Of a DNA stretch of 64,000 bases, positions 43,771 to 52,498 are shown in pieces (position 1 is the first letter of the stretch; each line of letters opens with the position of its first letter). Both the position numbers and the translations under genes were made by a program. The DNA lies in the NCBI GenBank assembly GCA_044224905.1, contig JBGAJN010000001.1:1798001-1862000 (forward strand), in the 5' to 3' direction. The notes beneath the pieces are model-generated. The model was given only the letters and a program-made list of their open reading frames with translations, was not told the DNA's origin and searched no databases. Source of the stretch: JBGAJN01 sp044224905. Its GTDB lineage: Bacteria; Verrucomicrobiota; Verrucomicrobiia; Limisphaerales; JBGAJN01.

Positions 43771-45231
43771 ATGAGAAAATCCACCCAAAAACTGTACCTC
43801 GTCACCTTGCTGTTGGGAGTCTGCTTCCTCTCCGCTCTCCTCACTCCCCTCTCAACTTTCGCCCAAGGCACCGCCTTCACGTACAGCGGCTTCCTGACCG
43901 ATCAGGGCGGGCCGGCCAATGGCGTGTATGACTTCGAGTTCCGCGTGTTCGATGCCGTGAGCGGTGGTGCGCAGCAGGGCAGCCTGGTGACGATCAATGA
44001 TCTGGGCGTTACCAATGGCCTCTTCACCGTGCCCCTTGATCCGGGCGCGAATGTGTTCACCGGCCCGGCGCGCTGGTTGAACATGGCCGTGCGACCGGGC
44101 GTGAGCACGGGCGCCTACACCAACGTCGTCCCGCGGCAGCCCATCACGGCGGCGCCGTATGCGGTGTATGCCGGGGGCGCGAGCGCGGCGGGCGTGACCG
44201 GCACGTTGCCGAGCACGGCGCTCTCCGGCACCTACGGCGGCGTGGTAAACTTCAGCAACGTGAACAACACCTTCGCGGGCAACGGCGGCGGATTGACCAA
44301 TCTCAACTCCACCAATCTCGTGGGCACCATTGCGGATGCGCGGCTCTCGACGAATGTGGCGCTGCTCAACGGCACAAACGTCTTCACGGGCACGAACCGC
44401 TTTGCGGGCGTGGTGGTGGCCACCAATGTGAACAACCAGTTCACCGGCACGTTCACGGGCAATGGCGCGGGAGTTACCAACCTCAATGTGAATGCCACCA
44501 ACTTCAATGGTGTGGCCAAGCTCACGGGCGGAAACACGTTTAGCGGCACTCAAATCTTCACCAACGGCAACGTCGGCATCGGCACGACGAACCCTGGAGC
44601 GAAGCTGGATGTGAATGGCACCATTGCCGCCTCAGGGGCCTACTTGAGTGGCAGCGGAGCAGCCACCCTAACCTTTAGCGATGCGCTCAATGACGCAGGG
44701 AAGTCGTGGGTTCTCTTCGACGCGTATTACGGGGCTGGGAATTTTGGCATCGCACGCTATGACCCCGCTCTCGGGGGCTTTCCATCGGATAGGAACATTG
44801 TGATTACGCCCGCTGGCAACGTCGGCATCGGCAAGGCCGATCCAGCCACAAAGCTGGATGTCGCCGGCGAAGTCACCTGCGTAGCCGTGAACCTCACCAG
44901 CGACCGCAACGCCAAGGAGGACTTCAAGCCCGTGAGCAGCCGCGAAGTCCTGGCCAAGGTCGCCGCGCTGCCCATCACTGAATGGCAATACAAGAAGCAG
45001 AGCGACGCACGCCACATCGGGCCGATGGCGCAGGATTTCCACGCCGCCTTCGGCACAGGCCGCGATGACAAGCACATCGCCAGCGTTGATGCCGACGGCG
45101 TGGCCCTCGCCGCCATCCAGGGCTTGAATGAGAAGTTGGAGGAGAAGTCGGCGGAAGTGGAATCGCTCAAGCAGAGCGTGGCGGAATTGAAGGAGCTGGT
45201 GAAGCAACTGACCCACCCTGCAAGCCGCTGA
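43771..45231 (+). CDS. Exported tail-fibre-like protein with S74 chaperone domain
   Basis: The 486-residue protein has a basic hydrophobic N-terminus (MRKSTQKLYLVTLLLGVCFLSALLTPLSTFAQG) that reads as a signal peptide. A short beta-rich opening (GTAFTYSGFLTDQGGPANGVYDFEFRVFD) follows. The middle is Gly/Asn/Thr-rich repeats (GNGGGLTNLNSTNL, LNGTNVFTGTNRF, IFTNGNVGIGTTNPGAKLDV). The C-terminal ~115 residues (from TSDRNAKEDFKPVSS) match the intramolecular chaperone of peptidase S74, which self-cleaves after helping a trimeric fibre fold. A surface fibre or adhesin is likely. Confidence 0.88.
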   Translation: MRKSTQKLYLVTLLLGVCFLSALLTPLSTFAQGTAFTYSGFLTDQGGPANGVYDFEFRVFDAVSGGAQQGSLVTINDLGVTNGLFTVPLDPGANVFTGPARWLNMAVRPGVSTGAYTNVVPRQPITAAPYAVYAGGASAAGVTGTLPSTALSGTYGGVVNFSNVNNTFAGNGGGLTNLNSTNLVGTIADARLSTNVALLNGTNVFTGTNRFAGVVVATNVNNQFTGTFTGNGAGVTNLNVNATNFNGVAKLTGGNTFSGTQIFTNGNVGIGTTNPGAKLDVNGTIAASGAYLSGSGAATLTFSDALNDAGKSWVLFDAYYGAGNFGIARYDPALGGFPSDRNIVITPAGNVGIGKADPATKLDVAGEVTCVAVNLTSDRNAKEDFKPVSSREVLAKVAALPITEWQYKKQSDARHIGPMAQDFHAAFGTGRDDKHIASVDADGVALAAIQGLNEKLEEKSAEVESLKQSVAELKELVKQLTHPASR

Positions 45232-45255
45232 ATCAACCTCAAGCCATTCAAGATT

Positions 45256-46833
45256 ATGAAAATCAATTCTTCCAAGTCGTACGACTCGTGTCGCGGAACT
45301 TTCCACACTGTGAACGAGGTGGAACTCCTCGCGCTGCGAGCCGTCGTCTTCGCCCTTGCGCTGGCCGCCTTCCTCCCCGCTGCCTCGGCGCAACTTGCTT
45401 CGCCTCCTGCTCCCGCGCTGCTCGCGCCCGCCCAAGGAAACGCGCCTGCCGCCGCGCTCGCCACCGCTAGGCGCGGAGTGTTACGAAGCCAGTTTAGAGG
45501 CTTGGACCGGGCTGTGATCCAGCAATTGGGATCCAAGCAAGTCACCCGGGTGCGGCTGCCCATGTTTGGCCATGGCGAGCGCATATTGAACTTCACGGGT
45601 CGCGAGGATTATGGCCCGGGGCGTTTTGCTTTGACCGGCACGCTGGAAGGTATCTCTCCCAGTTCCGCCGTGCTGGCGGTGTGGGACGGCGCCGTGACGC
45701 TCGATGCCCACGGGCATGCGGAGAACGACGTGCGCCTGCGCAGTGCCGGGCAGGGCGTCAATGGCGGTTACTGGCTGGAGGAGGCGGACCCCGCCGCTCA
45801 GGGCGTTTGCGGGGTGAATGATTCTGAGACCGCTCCGCTCATGGCACCTGCTGTCGCTGGAAATGCAGGCCCGGGCGGCATCACGTCTTCATTGGCGGAT
45901 GGCAATCTCTACGCAGACCTGTTGGCCTATTACACTCCGCTCGCTCGCGACGCCGCCGGGGGCGATGCGCAAATGTCCTCCCTCATTGCCGCCCGCGTGG
46001 CTATTGCGAACTCCGTGCATTCATTCAGTGGCACGCTCTTTCGGATCCGGCTGGTTCGCATCAGTCTCATGGACTACTCAGTTGTCACCACCGCCAGCGA
46101 CCTGCTCACCAAGCTGGGCACTACCGACGACGGGGTGATGGACGGCGTCTCCGCAGACATCGCCGAGTTTGGCGCGGATTTGATCCATCTCTGGGCGACT
46201 TATACCGATGTTTCCAACAACGGAATAGGCAATGCTCCCGGCGCGTTCGGCGTGAACCGGTGGGATCAGCCGCCCCAGACCTTCACTCATGAGAGCGGAC
46301 ACAATCTGGGCTGTCTGCATCAAACGAGCGGCGGGGTGAACAATGCTACGAACGGAATCATCGAACACGCGTGGGAGGCTACATACGAATTCAGCGCCAT
46401 TGAAACCGCTCGTGCGCAAACCATCATGTGGGGTAGTTCCGAACCGACGCGGATTGACGCGTTCTCGGACCCGAACGCCACTTTCACTTTCTCGCACTGG
46501 ATTCTGCCCAGTTCGCCACCGATTCCGATCGGCGTCGCTGGCTCGGCCGATAATGCGCAATTCATCAGAACCAATCGCTTCGTCACCGTCCGGCGCAAAG
46601 AGCCGCGCTTCTATGTGTCGCCCGGTGCCGATGGCCAAGCCACGCCGCATTCACCCGCCAACAACCTGACCTCGGTGTACGACACTTGGTATCACAACAC
46701 TTGGGGGCAAACCGCTACCAATCCCGTGGTCGTCCGTGTGGCGGCTGGCAACATTCCCGCCCCGGCCCGGATATCCACGCGCTCGCGTCTTGAAAAATGG
46801 GGCGGCGGCAGCAACGCCCGTATCGCCCCGTGA
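45256..46833 (+). CDS. Exported reprolysin-like zinc metalloprotease
   Basis: The 525-residue protein has a signal sequence near residues 25-50 (the start codon may be later than 45256). A prodomain-like part follows, then the metzincin zinc site HESGHNLGCLH (HExxHxxGxxH) near residue 350, with a preceding YADLLAYYTPLARDAAG catalytic-domain opening. The C-terminus (ISTRSRLEKWGGGSN) shows a short beta-turn motif often found at the ends of exported proteins of this group. It would digest proteins outside the cell. It follows the S74 gene after 24 bp. Confidence 0.88.
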   Translation: MKINSSKSYDSCRGTFHTVNEVELLALRAVVFALALAAFLPAASAQLASPPAPALLAPAQGNAPAAALATARRGVLRSQFRGLDRAVIQQLGSKQVTRVRLPMFGHGERILNFTGREDYGPGRFALTGTLEGISPSSAVLAVWDGAVTLDAHGHAENDVRLRSAGQGVNGGYWLEEADPAAQGVCGVNDSETAPLMAPAVAGNAGPGGITSSLADGNLYADLLAYYTPLARDAAGGDAQMSSLIAARVAIANSVHSFSGTLFRIRLVRISLMDYSVVTTASDLLTKLGTTDDGVMDGVSADIAEFGADLIHLWATYTDVSNNGIGNAPGAFGVNRWDQPPQTFTHESGHNLGCLHQTSGGVNNATNGIIEHAWEATYEFSAIETARAQTIMWGSSEPTRIDAFSDPNATFTFSHWILPSSPPIPIGVAGSADNAQFIRTNRFVTVRRKEPRFYVSPGADGQATPHSPANNLTSVYDTWYHNTWGQTATNPVVVRVAAGNIPAPARISTRSRLEKWGGGSNARIAP

Positions 46834-46853
46834 ACCTCACAAATGCGCGAATC

Positions 46854-47294
46854 ATGAAAACACTTTGCCTCATCTTGCTCGCCACCTGCGGACTCACCGC
46901 CCACGCCCAATACACCATCAACTGGCACAAGATCGCCGGTGGCGGCGGGATGCAGAGCACCGGCGGCGTTTACACCTTGAGCGGCACCATCGGCCAGGCC
47001 GATGCCGGTCGCGTGGCCGGCGGCAGCTATCGCAGCGAAGGCGGCTTCTGGGGCATCGCCGTGCAGCAGCTCGGCTATCCGGTCCTGAACATCACTCGCG
47101 CCGGCACCAACGCCTTGGTCACCTGGGTCACCGCCGAAACCGGCTTCATCCTCCAATCCTCCGCCGACGTGGCCACGCCCACGCTGTGGAGCGACACCGC
47201 GTTCACTCCCACCATTACCGGCGCGACCACGAACACCGTCACCGTCCCGCTCAATCCGGCCACCAAGACCTATTACCGGCTGAGAAGGCCGTGA
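46854..47294 (+). CDS. Short exported protein with shared C-terminal module
   Basis: The ATG at 46854 gives a signal peptide (MKTLCLILLATCGLTAHAQ) and 146 residues; an earlier in-frame start at 46797 is inside the protease gene. The opening YTINWHKIAGGGGMQSTGGVYTLSGTIGQADAG is typical of small exported proteins found next to larger surface proteins in Verrucomicrobiota. The last ~75 residues form a beta module ending KTYYRLRRP, similar to the ends of the proteins at 47895 and 60657. Function is unknown. It lies 20 bp after the protease gene. Confidence 0.8.
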   Translation: MKTLCLILLATCGLTAHAQYTINWHKIAGGGGMQSTGGVYTLSGTIGQADAGRVAGGSYRSEGGFWGIAVQQLGYPVLNITRAGTNALVTWVTAETGFILQSSADVATPTLWSDTAFTPTITGATTNTVTVPLNPATKTYYRLRRP

Positions 47295-47344
47295 GGGAGA
47301 GTTGGCCACGGAGGCATGGAGGACACCGAGCCTAAATGCTCAAT

Positions 47345-47569
47345 GGTAGGGTGATCGCGCTGCGATGACCTTGCCGGCGCTCCGCGAGGTGCGGAACTTC
47401 ACTCGCGTTCGGAATCCGGCGGGACGCCGAATTCAACCCGCGAGAGGCGGGTGCCACCCAAGGCCGTTTCATCCACGCGTGACGCGTGGATGCGGAGATT
47501 GGGCGGCGCGGCAGCGCCGGCCCTACCGCATTATTGGTAGGGCGGAGCTGCCGCTCCGCCGTGACTTTG
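47345..47569. repeat. Palindrome block, second copy
   Basis: It starts with GTGATCGCGCTGCGATGAC at 47351-47369. A partial right end of the 161-bp element (47411-47459) follows. Then ATCCACGCGTGACGCGTGGAT, GGCGGCGCGGCAGCGCC and GGCGGAGCTGCCGCTCCGCC (47541-47560) come in the same order as at 43405-43545. The two blocks are direct repeats on either side of the S74/protease/short-protein trio. Confidence 0.85.
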
Positions 47570-47609
47570 CGCCCGGTGGGGCGAGAGTCCCCGCGAGCCG
47601 ACGACCCAT

Positions 47610-47763
47610 GGTAGCACCCGTCTCTGGCAGGTTGTTTCTGGCGTCACGACGGAAACTGAGCGCGATATGAGTCCTCGAGAACGCGGATCGAGTCATCAAA
47701 CTCCGCTCACCTTTGGAATTCGGCGGGACGCCGAATTCAACCCGCGAGACGCGGGTGCTACCC
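47610..47763. repeat. Palindromic element, copy 4 (154 bp)
   Basis: Its left end GGTAGCACCCGTCTCTGGCA is slightly worn. Its right half keeps GAATTCGGCGGGACGCCGAA and AACCCGCGAGACGCGGGTGC, close to copy 3. It lies just ahead of the leader motif of the next gene. Apart from these repeats, 47295-47894 holds nothing I recognise as a gene. Confidence 0.85.
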
Positions 47764-47831
47764 TATCGGCGTGGTGCGGCCACGGCCCGGCCACAATCGG
47801 TTTGACCTTTTGCCATGTTTGCCACTATAAA

Positions 47832-47856
47832 CGTCCCGTCCATAAGGGACGTAATT
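47832..47856 (+). promoter_or_regulatory. Shared leader motif, second copy
   Basis: CGTCCC at 47833-47838 pairs with GGGACG at 47846-47851 around a GTCCATAA-type loop. GTAATTAACC follows. The distance to the start at 47895 is about 40 bp, as at 43730. This spacing supports a common function. Confidence 0.45.
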
Positions 47857-47894
47857 AACCAATCAGAGCGAAGTCAGCTTTCATATTCCTTCCC

Positions 47895-49529
47895 ATGAAG
47901 AAATCCACCCACATCCCTGGTATTGTGGCCGCTTTGGCGGCGCTCACGTTCCACCTCGGCTTGCTCGATGCTGACGCCGTGCCCGTCAAGTTTCAGGTCG
48001 ATATGACCGGGATGCCGGGTTTCGATCCGATGTTCGAGGTGGTGGACGTTCGTGGATCGTTCAACGGCTGGAGCGGCGGATACAACCTGGTTCCCAGCGC
48101 CAATCCCAACATCCTGACCAACACATTCGAGATCACCGACCCGGCGGGAACGCAGGAGTATTTCAAGTTCACTCGCAACGGAAGCTACGAACTGCAAGGT
48201 TCAGGCAACCGCCCCTTCACTCTGGCGTCCGGATCCCAGGTGGTGCCTTTGGTTTACTTCAGTGACATTCCGCCGGCTTCGCCCGCCACCACCAATTCCA
48301 TCACCTTCCGGGTCAGCCTGTCCACCCAGGTCGCCTTGGGTAATTTTGATCCGAACACTGATTTGGTTTACGTGGCCGGGCTGTTTCAGACCCCTTACCA
48401 ATGGGATCAGGGATCGTTCCTGCAATTGACCAACACCGGGACCAACAACCTGTACATGGGGACGTTCACCAACGATGGCAACTATCCGGGGACCTACGAG
48501 GAATTCAAATTCATCATCAACCGCTTCGGTGGCAATAATTGGGAGTCGATCGATAACCGGTCTTTCATTCTGTCCAATCAAACGATCCTGCCCGTGGTCT
48601 TCTTCAACAACCTGGGCACGCCGATACCCGTGACCTTTCAAGTGGATCTTTCCACCCAAGCCGCCGCCGGTCGTTTTCTCGGTTACGAGATTGTCGAATG
48701 CAAGGGATCGTTCACCGGATGGGCCGGCGGATTCGTGCTGACGAACGATCCAGCGGCCCTCAATCAGCACTTCTATTCCGGCACCACCTTCGTTTTTGAT
48801 GGCCCCGGCAGCGTGGAGAAGTATCGCTTCACGGTAAACGGTGGCTTTAGCGGCCTGGGCTGGGAAACACCGGCCAGCACCGGCGGCAACGACCGTTCGT
48901 TCGTCGTGGGCACCAATGCGCTGACTCTCCCTCCCGTCTTGTGGAGCGACCAGACCATCTCCGATCTCCTGCCGGCGGCCACGACCGTCAAGTTCACTGT
49001 CAACATGACCAATGCCATCGGCACCGACGGCCACATATTTGACCCCATGGTCGATACTCTCTACCTCAACGGCGACTGGATGCCATGGTGGAGCTGGGGC
49101 AACCCGCTGCCAAACTTCACCCTGACGAATGATCCGCCTGGCAGTTTGACGTACTCGCTGGAGATTCCATTTCCGCAAGGATACGCCGTGCCGCTGAGCT
49201 ACAAATACAGCATCAATGGCGGCGATAACGAGGCGCCCTTTGGAACCAACCATATCCGCTACATCCGCACGACCGGACAATATGTTTTGCCCACCGATAC
49301 GTTCGGCAATCAATTCCATGAGATCTCCTTTGGCAATCTGAACCCTGCTGCCGACCCCTCCAACAAGGTGCTTTTAACTTGGGTGGGTCGTCCGGGCGTT
49401 CGTCTTCAGTCGTCGTCCAACCTCGCCTTCCCCACGCTCTGGCAGGACCTGCCGGGAACTGACGGACTGACCGCAACCAATTACCCCGCCACGTCGAGCC
49501 ACACGTACTTCAGATTGATCAAACCCTGA
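47895..49529 (+). CDS. Exported four-repeat beta-sandwich protein
   Basis: The 544-residue protein has a signal peptide (MKKSTHIPGIVAALAALTFHLGLLDADA). It then holds four units of about 110 residues, each starting with a VKFQVDMT- or ITFRVSL-like strand and containing a GSFNGW- or GSFTGWAGG-like turn and an EYFKFTRNG- or YRFTVNGG-like strand. The pattern is that of starch-binding (CBM20/48-like) or early-set domains. The last ~80 residues form the module VLLTWVGRPGVRLQSSSNL ... TYFRLIKP shared with other proteins here. It probably binds an extracellular polysaccharide. Confidence 0.82.
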   Translation: MKKSTHIPGIVAALAALTFHLGLLDADAVPVKFQVDMTGMPGFDPMFEVVDVRGSFNGWSGGYNLVPSANPNILTNTFEITDPAGTQEYFKFTRNGSYELQGSGNRPFTLASGSQVVPLVYFSDIPPASPATTNSITFRVSLSTQVALGNFDPNTDLVYVAGLFQTPYQWDQGSFLQLTNTGTNNLYMGTFTNDGNYPGTYEEFKFIINRFGGNNWESIDNRSFILSNQTILPVVFFNNLGTPIPVTFQVDLSTQAAAGRFLGYEIVECKGSFTGWAGGFVLTNDPAALNQHFYSGTTFVFDGPGSVEKYRFTVNGGFSGLGWETPASTGGNDRSFVVGTNALTLPPVLWSDQTISDLLPAATTVKFTVNMTNAIGTDGHIFDPMVDTLYLNGDWMPWWSWGNPLPNFTLTNDPPGSLTYSLEIPFPQGYAVPLSYKYSINGGDNEAPFGTNHIRYIRTTGQYVLPTDTFGNQFHEISFGNLNPAADPSNKVLLTWVGRPGVRLQSSSNLAFPTLWQDLPGTDGLTATNYPATSSHTYFRLIKP

Positions 49530-49585
49530 TACGACTCGCCAGCCCGTCGATCTCCCTAACGATGCGCCGCGCCTGTCACGAAAGG

Positions 49586-49650
49586 TGCACCCGCGAAACG
49601 CATGTGCCACCCGATGGGCGTGCTACCGGCAAGCTGCCGGAAGCGCGTCG
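49586..49650. repeat. Worn remnant of the palindromic element and a CCGGCAAGCTGCCGG hairpin
   Basis: GTGCACCCGCGAAACGCATGTGCCACCC resembles the outer hairpin of the 161-bp element with a shortened arm. It is followed by GATGGGCGTGC, then by CCGGCAAGCTGCCGG. The rest of 49530-49761 shows no gene. Confidence 0.6.
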
Positions 49651-49761
49651 AGTCTCAATCGCCCGCGGTATCGGTGAAGTAGAAGCTCCGCTGTGCCCTG
49701 CGCGCTGCGTATCCAATTCGCCCTAACTCAGGCCACGTGCAGCCATTGGATAAGGAGCAGT

Positions 49762-50109
49762 TCAAGCCGCTTCGTGTGAGGAGTTTTTCTTTTCGCGGGG
49801 AGGCGCCGCGTAGTTGCGGTAAGGCGGCGGGCAGAAAGGCGCGTTCTCCGAGCGCCGCAGGCGGCGGCGGGCCTTGGCGTAAACCTGCCGGACGTATTCG
49901 CGGGTGACGCCCCATCGTTGCGCCACTTGCGCGAAGGTCAGCCCGTCCGCATCGTGCCATTCGAGCGCCTGAATCTCGCGCTCGCGAAATCCTGCGTCCA
50001 CCATCCATTGGCGCGCGCTTTCAAACCATTCCTTGGGCAACGAACCACGTTCCAACGCCTGTCGCGTGGCCGGCGTGCGGTAGCGCGGTGGCTTGGGTAA
50101 ATCACTCAT
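49762..50109 (-). CDS. Small sigma-70 region-4-like helix-turn-helix protein
   Basis: The 115-residue protein carries a helix-turn-helix with the phrase LTFAQVAQRWGVTREYVRQVYAKARRRLRR, which matches the DNA-binding helix pair of sigma-70 region 4 or a similar HTH. A helical N-terminal segment (LERGSLPKEWFESARQWMVDAGF) may form contacts. The C-terminus is Pro/Asn/Lys-rich. It lies alone beside the endonuclease-like gene and may be a small transcription factor. No promoter target is visible. Confidence 0.7.
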   Translation of the reverse strand: MSDLPKPPRYRTPATRQALERGSLPKEWFESARQWMVDAGFREREIQALEWHDADGLTFAQVAQRWGVTREYVRQVYAKARRRLRRSENAPFCPPPYRNYAAPPREKKNSSHEAA

Positions 50110-50166
50110 AGATGGGTCATAAACGTCAACGGATCAGGTCAGGGTTCCCCATTGCGCAGTCCTGCC

Positions 50167-51141
50167 TCAATCGCCCGCTGCGTCGGTGAAGTAGAACCGG
50201 CTCACGACGGGCAGGTGGTCGCTCAAGGTGTCGATGTAGCCGCGGAGTTTTGCCATGGAAGCGAACGCTTCCTTCCACGGGATGACGTGCGCGCCTTGGT
50301 CGACGGCCACTTTCTCCGCGTCGTCGCTCACGATCACGAGATCGAGACGGGACCCTGCGCCGTTCTGGAAGAAGTGGCTGGCTTCCTTTTCCTTGTTCCA
50401 GGCCAAGAAGCGCACCTGGCCGTGGGCTTCCGCGTCGCGCAGGGCTTGCCATTCGGGTTCGTCGGGCTGGGCGTTCCAATCGCCGAGCAGGATGACGTCG
50501 GGTTCATCGCCGAGTTCGGTGGTGAGCCATTGCGTGAGGCGCGTGGCGCTCTGGCGGCGTTGCGCGGTGCCGTCGTCGCCGCCGTTGTCACGCTGGCTCT
50601 TGAGGTGCAGGCCCACGAGGTGGAAATCAAAAGCGCCCTCGGTCGCGCGGCCGACAAAGGTGCTGTGCAGGGGCAGGCGCGGGAAGATGCGTTTGCGCGT
50701 ATTGCCCAGATAGGGCGGTTCGTCGTGGAAGAGTTCGGTGATGTCTTCCTTGGCGCGGACCCATTCGGTGTCGTAGACGAGGGCGATGCGCTGATCGCCG
50801 CCGGTGGCGCCGTAGGCGGTCTTGTAGAAGCCCGCGCCGCTGGCATTGAGGCGGTCGGCAACGGGATCGAGGGCGCCGGCTTCGATTTCCTGGCAGACGA
50901 GGATGTCGGCGTTGAGTTCGGTGAAGACTTGCGTGATGCGCTTGAGGCGGACGGTATCGCGCGGATTAAACCAGCGGATGTTCCAGTTGATAATGTCGAG
51001 GAAGCGATCGCTGCCGCGCAGCGCCTCGGGGACGTATTGGTTGAGGTGGGCGGAGAGGTTGTCGTTCGGGGCGACGGCGGCGAGGCGACTGGTGATGGGG
51101 CCGCGCATGGGCGTGCGTGTGGGTTGAGTGCGTGCGGGCAT
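50167..51141 (-). CDS. Endonuclease/exonuclease/phosphatase family protein
   Basis: The 324-residue protein has the EEP fold in order: NWNIRWF near residue 52, LVCQEIEAGAL near 85, HLVGLHLKSQ near 172, LLGDWNAQPDEPEW near 217, and the C-terminal SDHLPVVSRFYF (~310). These include the metal-binding Asn/Glu and the catalytic His and Asp. Members cut DNA, RNA or phosphoesters. It has no signal peptide and no companion gene that identifies the substrate. Confidence 0.88.
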   Translation of the reverse strand: MPARTQPTRTPMRGPITSRLAAVAPNDNLSAHLNQYVPEALRGSDRFLDIINWNIRWFNPRDTVRLKRITQVFTELNADILVCQEIEAGALDPVADRLNASGAGFYKTAYGATGGDQRIALVYDTEWVRAKEDITELFHDEPPYLGNTRKRIFPRLPLHSTFVGRATEGAFDFHLVGLHLKSQRDNGGDDGTAQRRQSATRLTQWLTTELGDEPDVILLGDWNAQPDEPEWQALRDAEAHGQVRFLAWNKEKEASHFFQNGAGSRLDLVIVSDDAEKVAVDQGAHVIPWKEAFASMAKLRGYIDTLSDHLPVVSRFYFTDAAGD

Positions 51142-51308
51142 AGGATATGTGGGATTAGGGATCGGCGCTGAGGGGCGTTTAACGCGGACGCGTTAGCTCG
51201 TCAAGCGGGTGATCACTCAGGACGGCGGAGCAGGGCGAGGTGGAATGACGGGGCTCGCGGGGTCGCCGTCGTCTGACGCTTTGCTCAGGGGGGCGTCCCC
51301 GCCGACCT

Positions 51309-51346
51309 AAAGACGGTCTGCGGTGCCGTCTATCCTGAGCTTAGGC
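51309..51346. repeat. Short inverted repeat at the end of the first small gene
   Basis: CCTAAAGACGG pairs with CCGTCT plus TTAGG over an unequal spacer. The stop codon of the 51341-51775 gene lies within GCCTAAG at the right arm. It is shorter than the three elements below and only loosely alike. It is included because of its position. Confidence 0.4.
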
Positions 51347-51775
51347 TTCAGGTGCTTGTTGTGCTCGGGAAGAAGACAGGAAGCAAAGTGCGAGAAGTAT
51401 ACCACCGGTCAGAAAGCAAGAAGCCGTGTCCATGATGGCCCACCAGCGGGGCATACCGGTCATGACATCAATGGCCCAAAACGCCGGAACTGCGACCAGG
51501 TAAATGGCGCCTGTCGCTATGACGAGTGGCCGGTAGCGCACGACATCGCTGGCGATGATCCAGAGCAACACGCCGATGGCCCCTTGGCAGTAGGACGCGC
51601 CGCGAATGACGTAGCGCAAGAACGGCAGGTCCGGCATTTGTCCCAAGCCGACCCAGGAATACAAGAAATCGAGGGCGCTCTGCGGCACGAAGCAAAAACC
51701 TGCAGTGAGCAGCTGCAGGATGGCGATCGCGCGAATGAGATTGGCGGTAGATCGTGCGAATCTCATTGTCGTCAA
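51341..51775 (-). CDS. Small four-helix membrane protein, hypothetical
   Basis: The 144-residue protein has four predicted membrane helices (about 12-30, 55-78, 85-105, 115-135) and no charged catalytic site. Its stop codon lies inside a GCCTAA word, as for the next gene in the run. A family could not be assigned. It is the first of several small minus-strand genes separated by related ~77-bp elements. Confidence 0.65.
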   Translation of the reverse strand: MTTMRFARSTANLIRAIAILQLLTAGFCFVPQSALDFLYSWVGLGQMPDLPFLRYVIRGASYCQGAIGVLLWIIASDVVRYRPLVIATGAIYLVAVPAFWAIDVMTGMPRWWAIMDTASCFLTGGILLALCFLSSSRAQQAPEA

Positions 51776-51776
51776 A

Positions 51777-51852
51777 GGGGATTAAGTAAGCGAAGCCGTC
51801 CGGTGGCAGGGCAGCGCAATGGTTGTTTCAATTTCCAGCGTAGGATTAGGCC
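51777..51852. repeat. attC-like element 1
   Basis: It shares with elements 2 and 3 the core GTTGTTTCAATTTC followed by an AGCG word, and the outer GATTAGGCC on the plus strand. On the minus strand the methyltransferase stop codon TAA lies inside GCCTAAT at its right edge. The other arm is less conserved than in element 3. Confidence 0.55.
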
Positions 51853-52481
51853 GCATTCGTTGCCTGGTACGAAGCATAGTGAAAGGATTTTCCGGAATCG
51901 AGGTCGTATCGGTCGCAGACAATGGGCAAGAAGCCGCGAGCTGAAAGATTGTCGTCCAGAAATGCAGGGTCAACGAACGAGAAAGTGGATTCAAGGCGGC
52001 GAAGACTGGTGAACGGTGATGGACTAACCTCCGGCTGCGTCGGAGACGGAAGCTGCAGCAGTGCAGCAAAACTGCCACGAGGCGTCAGAATGGAGGCCAG
52101 GTAATCGCAGAACACCTCGATGCGGAGATACTCCAAAACCAACCCCGCGAAGATGCACTCGACCGGAGTGATGGCCGGCGGTCCTTGCGACAGATCGTGT
52201 AACACTGGCTCGAACTCGGCGAAGGATGCTGCGTGACGCTTGGAGCAAAGCGCAAGGTAATCAGGGTTGAAGTCGACGGCGACTACGCGATGAACCACAT
52301 TGCGGTCGACGAACTCCAAACCGTTGCCGCCTGCGACGCCGAGAACGGCGAGCGAGCACGGTTGCCTCTGGGCGATGGTCCGCTGCAACGCATTGGCGAG
52401 CATCTGCGCTTGGCCGACCGAGGGAAGTGCCATGTGGGCTTCGTAGTCGGTAATCGGGATCTCAAGCCAAGGGTTACGCAT
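51846..52481 (-). CDS. Class I SAM methyltransferase-like protein
   Basis: The 211-residue protein opens with MRNPWLEIPITDYEAHMALPSVGQ. A methyltransferase-like Rossmann part follows, with LAVLGVAGGNGLEF as a SAM-loop variant (GVAGGNG in place of GxGxG) and VVAVDFNPDYLALC as the acidic strand. The rest is a normal methyltransferase length. The target is unknown. Its stop is part of element 1, and it is separated from the next gene by element 2. Confidence 0.78.
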   Translation of the reverse strand: MRNPWLEIPITDYEAHMALPSVGQAQMLANALQRTIAQRQPCSLAVLGVAGGNGLEFVDRNVVHRVVAVDFNPDYLALCSKRHAASFAEFEPVLHDLSQGPPAITPVECIFAGLVLEYLRIEVFCDYLASILTPRGSFAALLQLPSPTQPEVSPSPFTSLRRLESTFSFVDPAFLDDNLSARGFLPIVCDRYDLDSGKSFHYASYQATNAA

Positions 52482-52498
52482 GGAGTGGAAGCAGCTAG

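Noticed and set aside
43771..45231. S74 protein taken as a sign of a prophage
   Set aside because: No capsid, portal, terminase, integrase or lysis gene is nearby, and the protein has a signal peptide, as in exported bacterial proteins with the same chaperone domain.
45256..46833. Frameshift at the protease C-terminus
   Set aside because: The final RSRLEKWGGG stretch looked odd, but such endings occur in intact exported proteins and the gene ends cleanly before the next start.
48201..49319. 372-codon minus-strand ORF
   Set aside because: It is antisense to the four-repeat exported protein. The plus-strand repeats are clearly coding.
51323..52012. 229-codon plus-strand ORF over the small-gene run
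   Set aside because: It overlaps two minus-strand genes with membrane and methyltransferase features. Its own composition has no domain.
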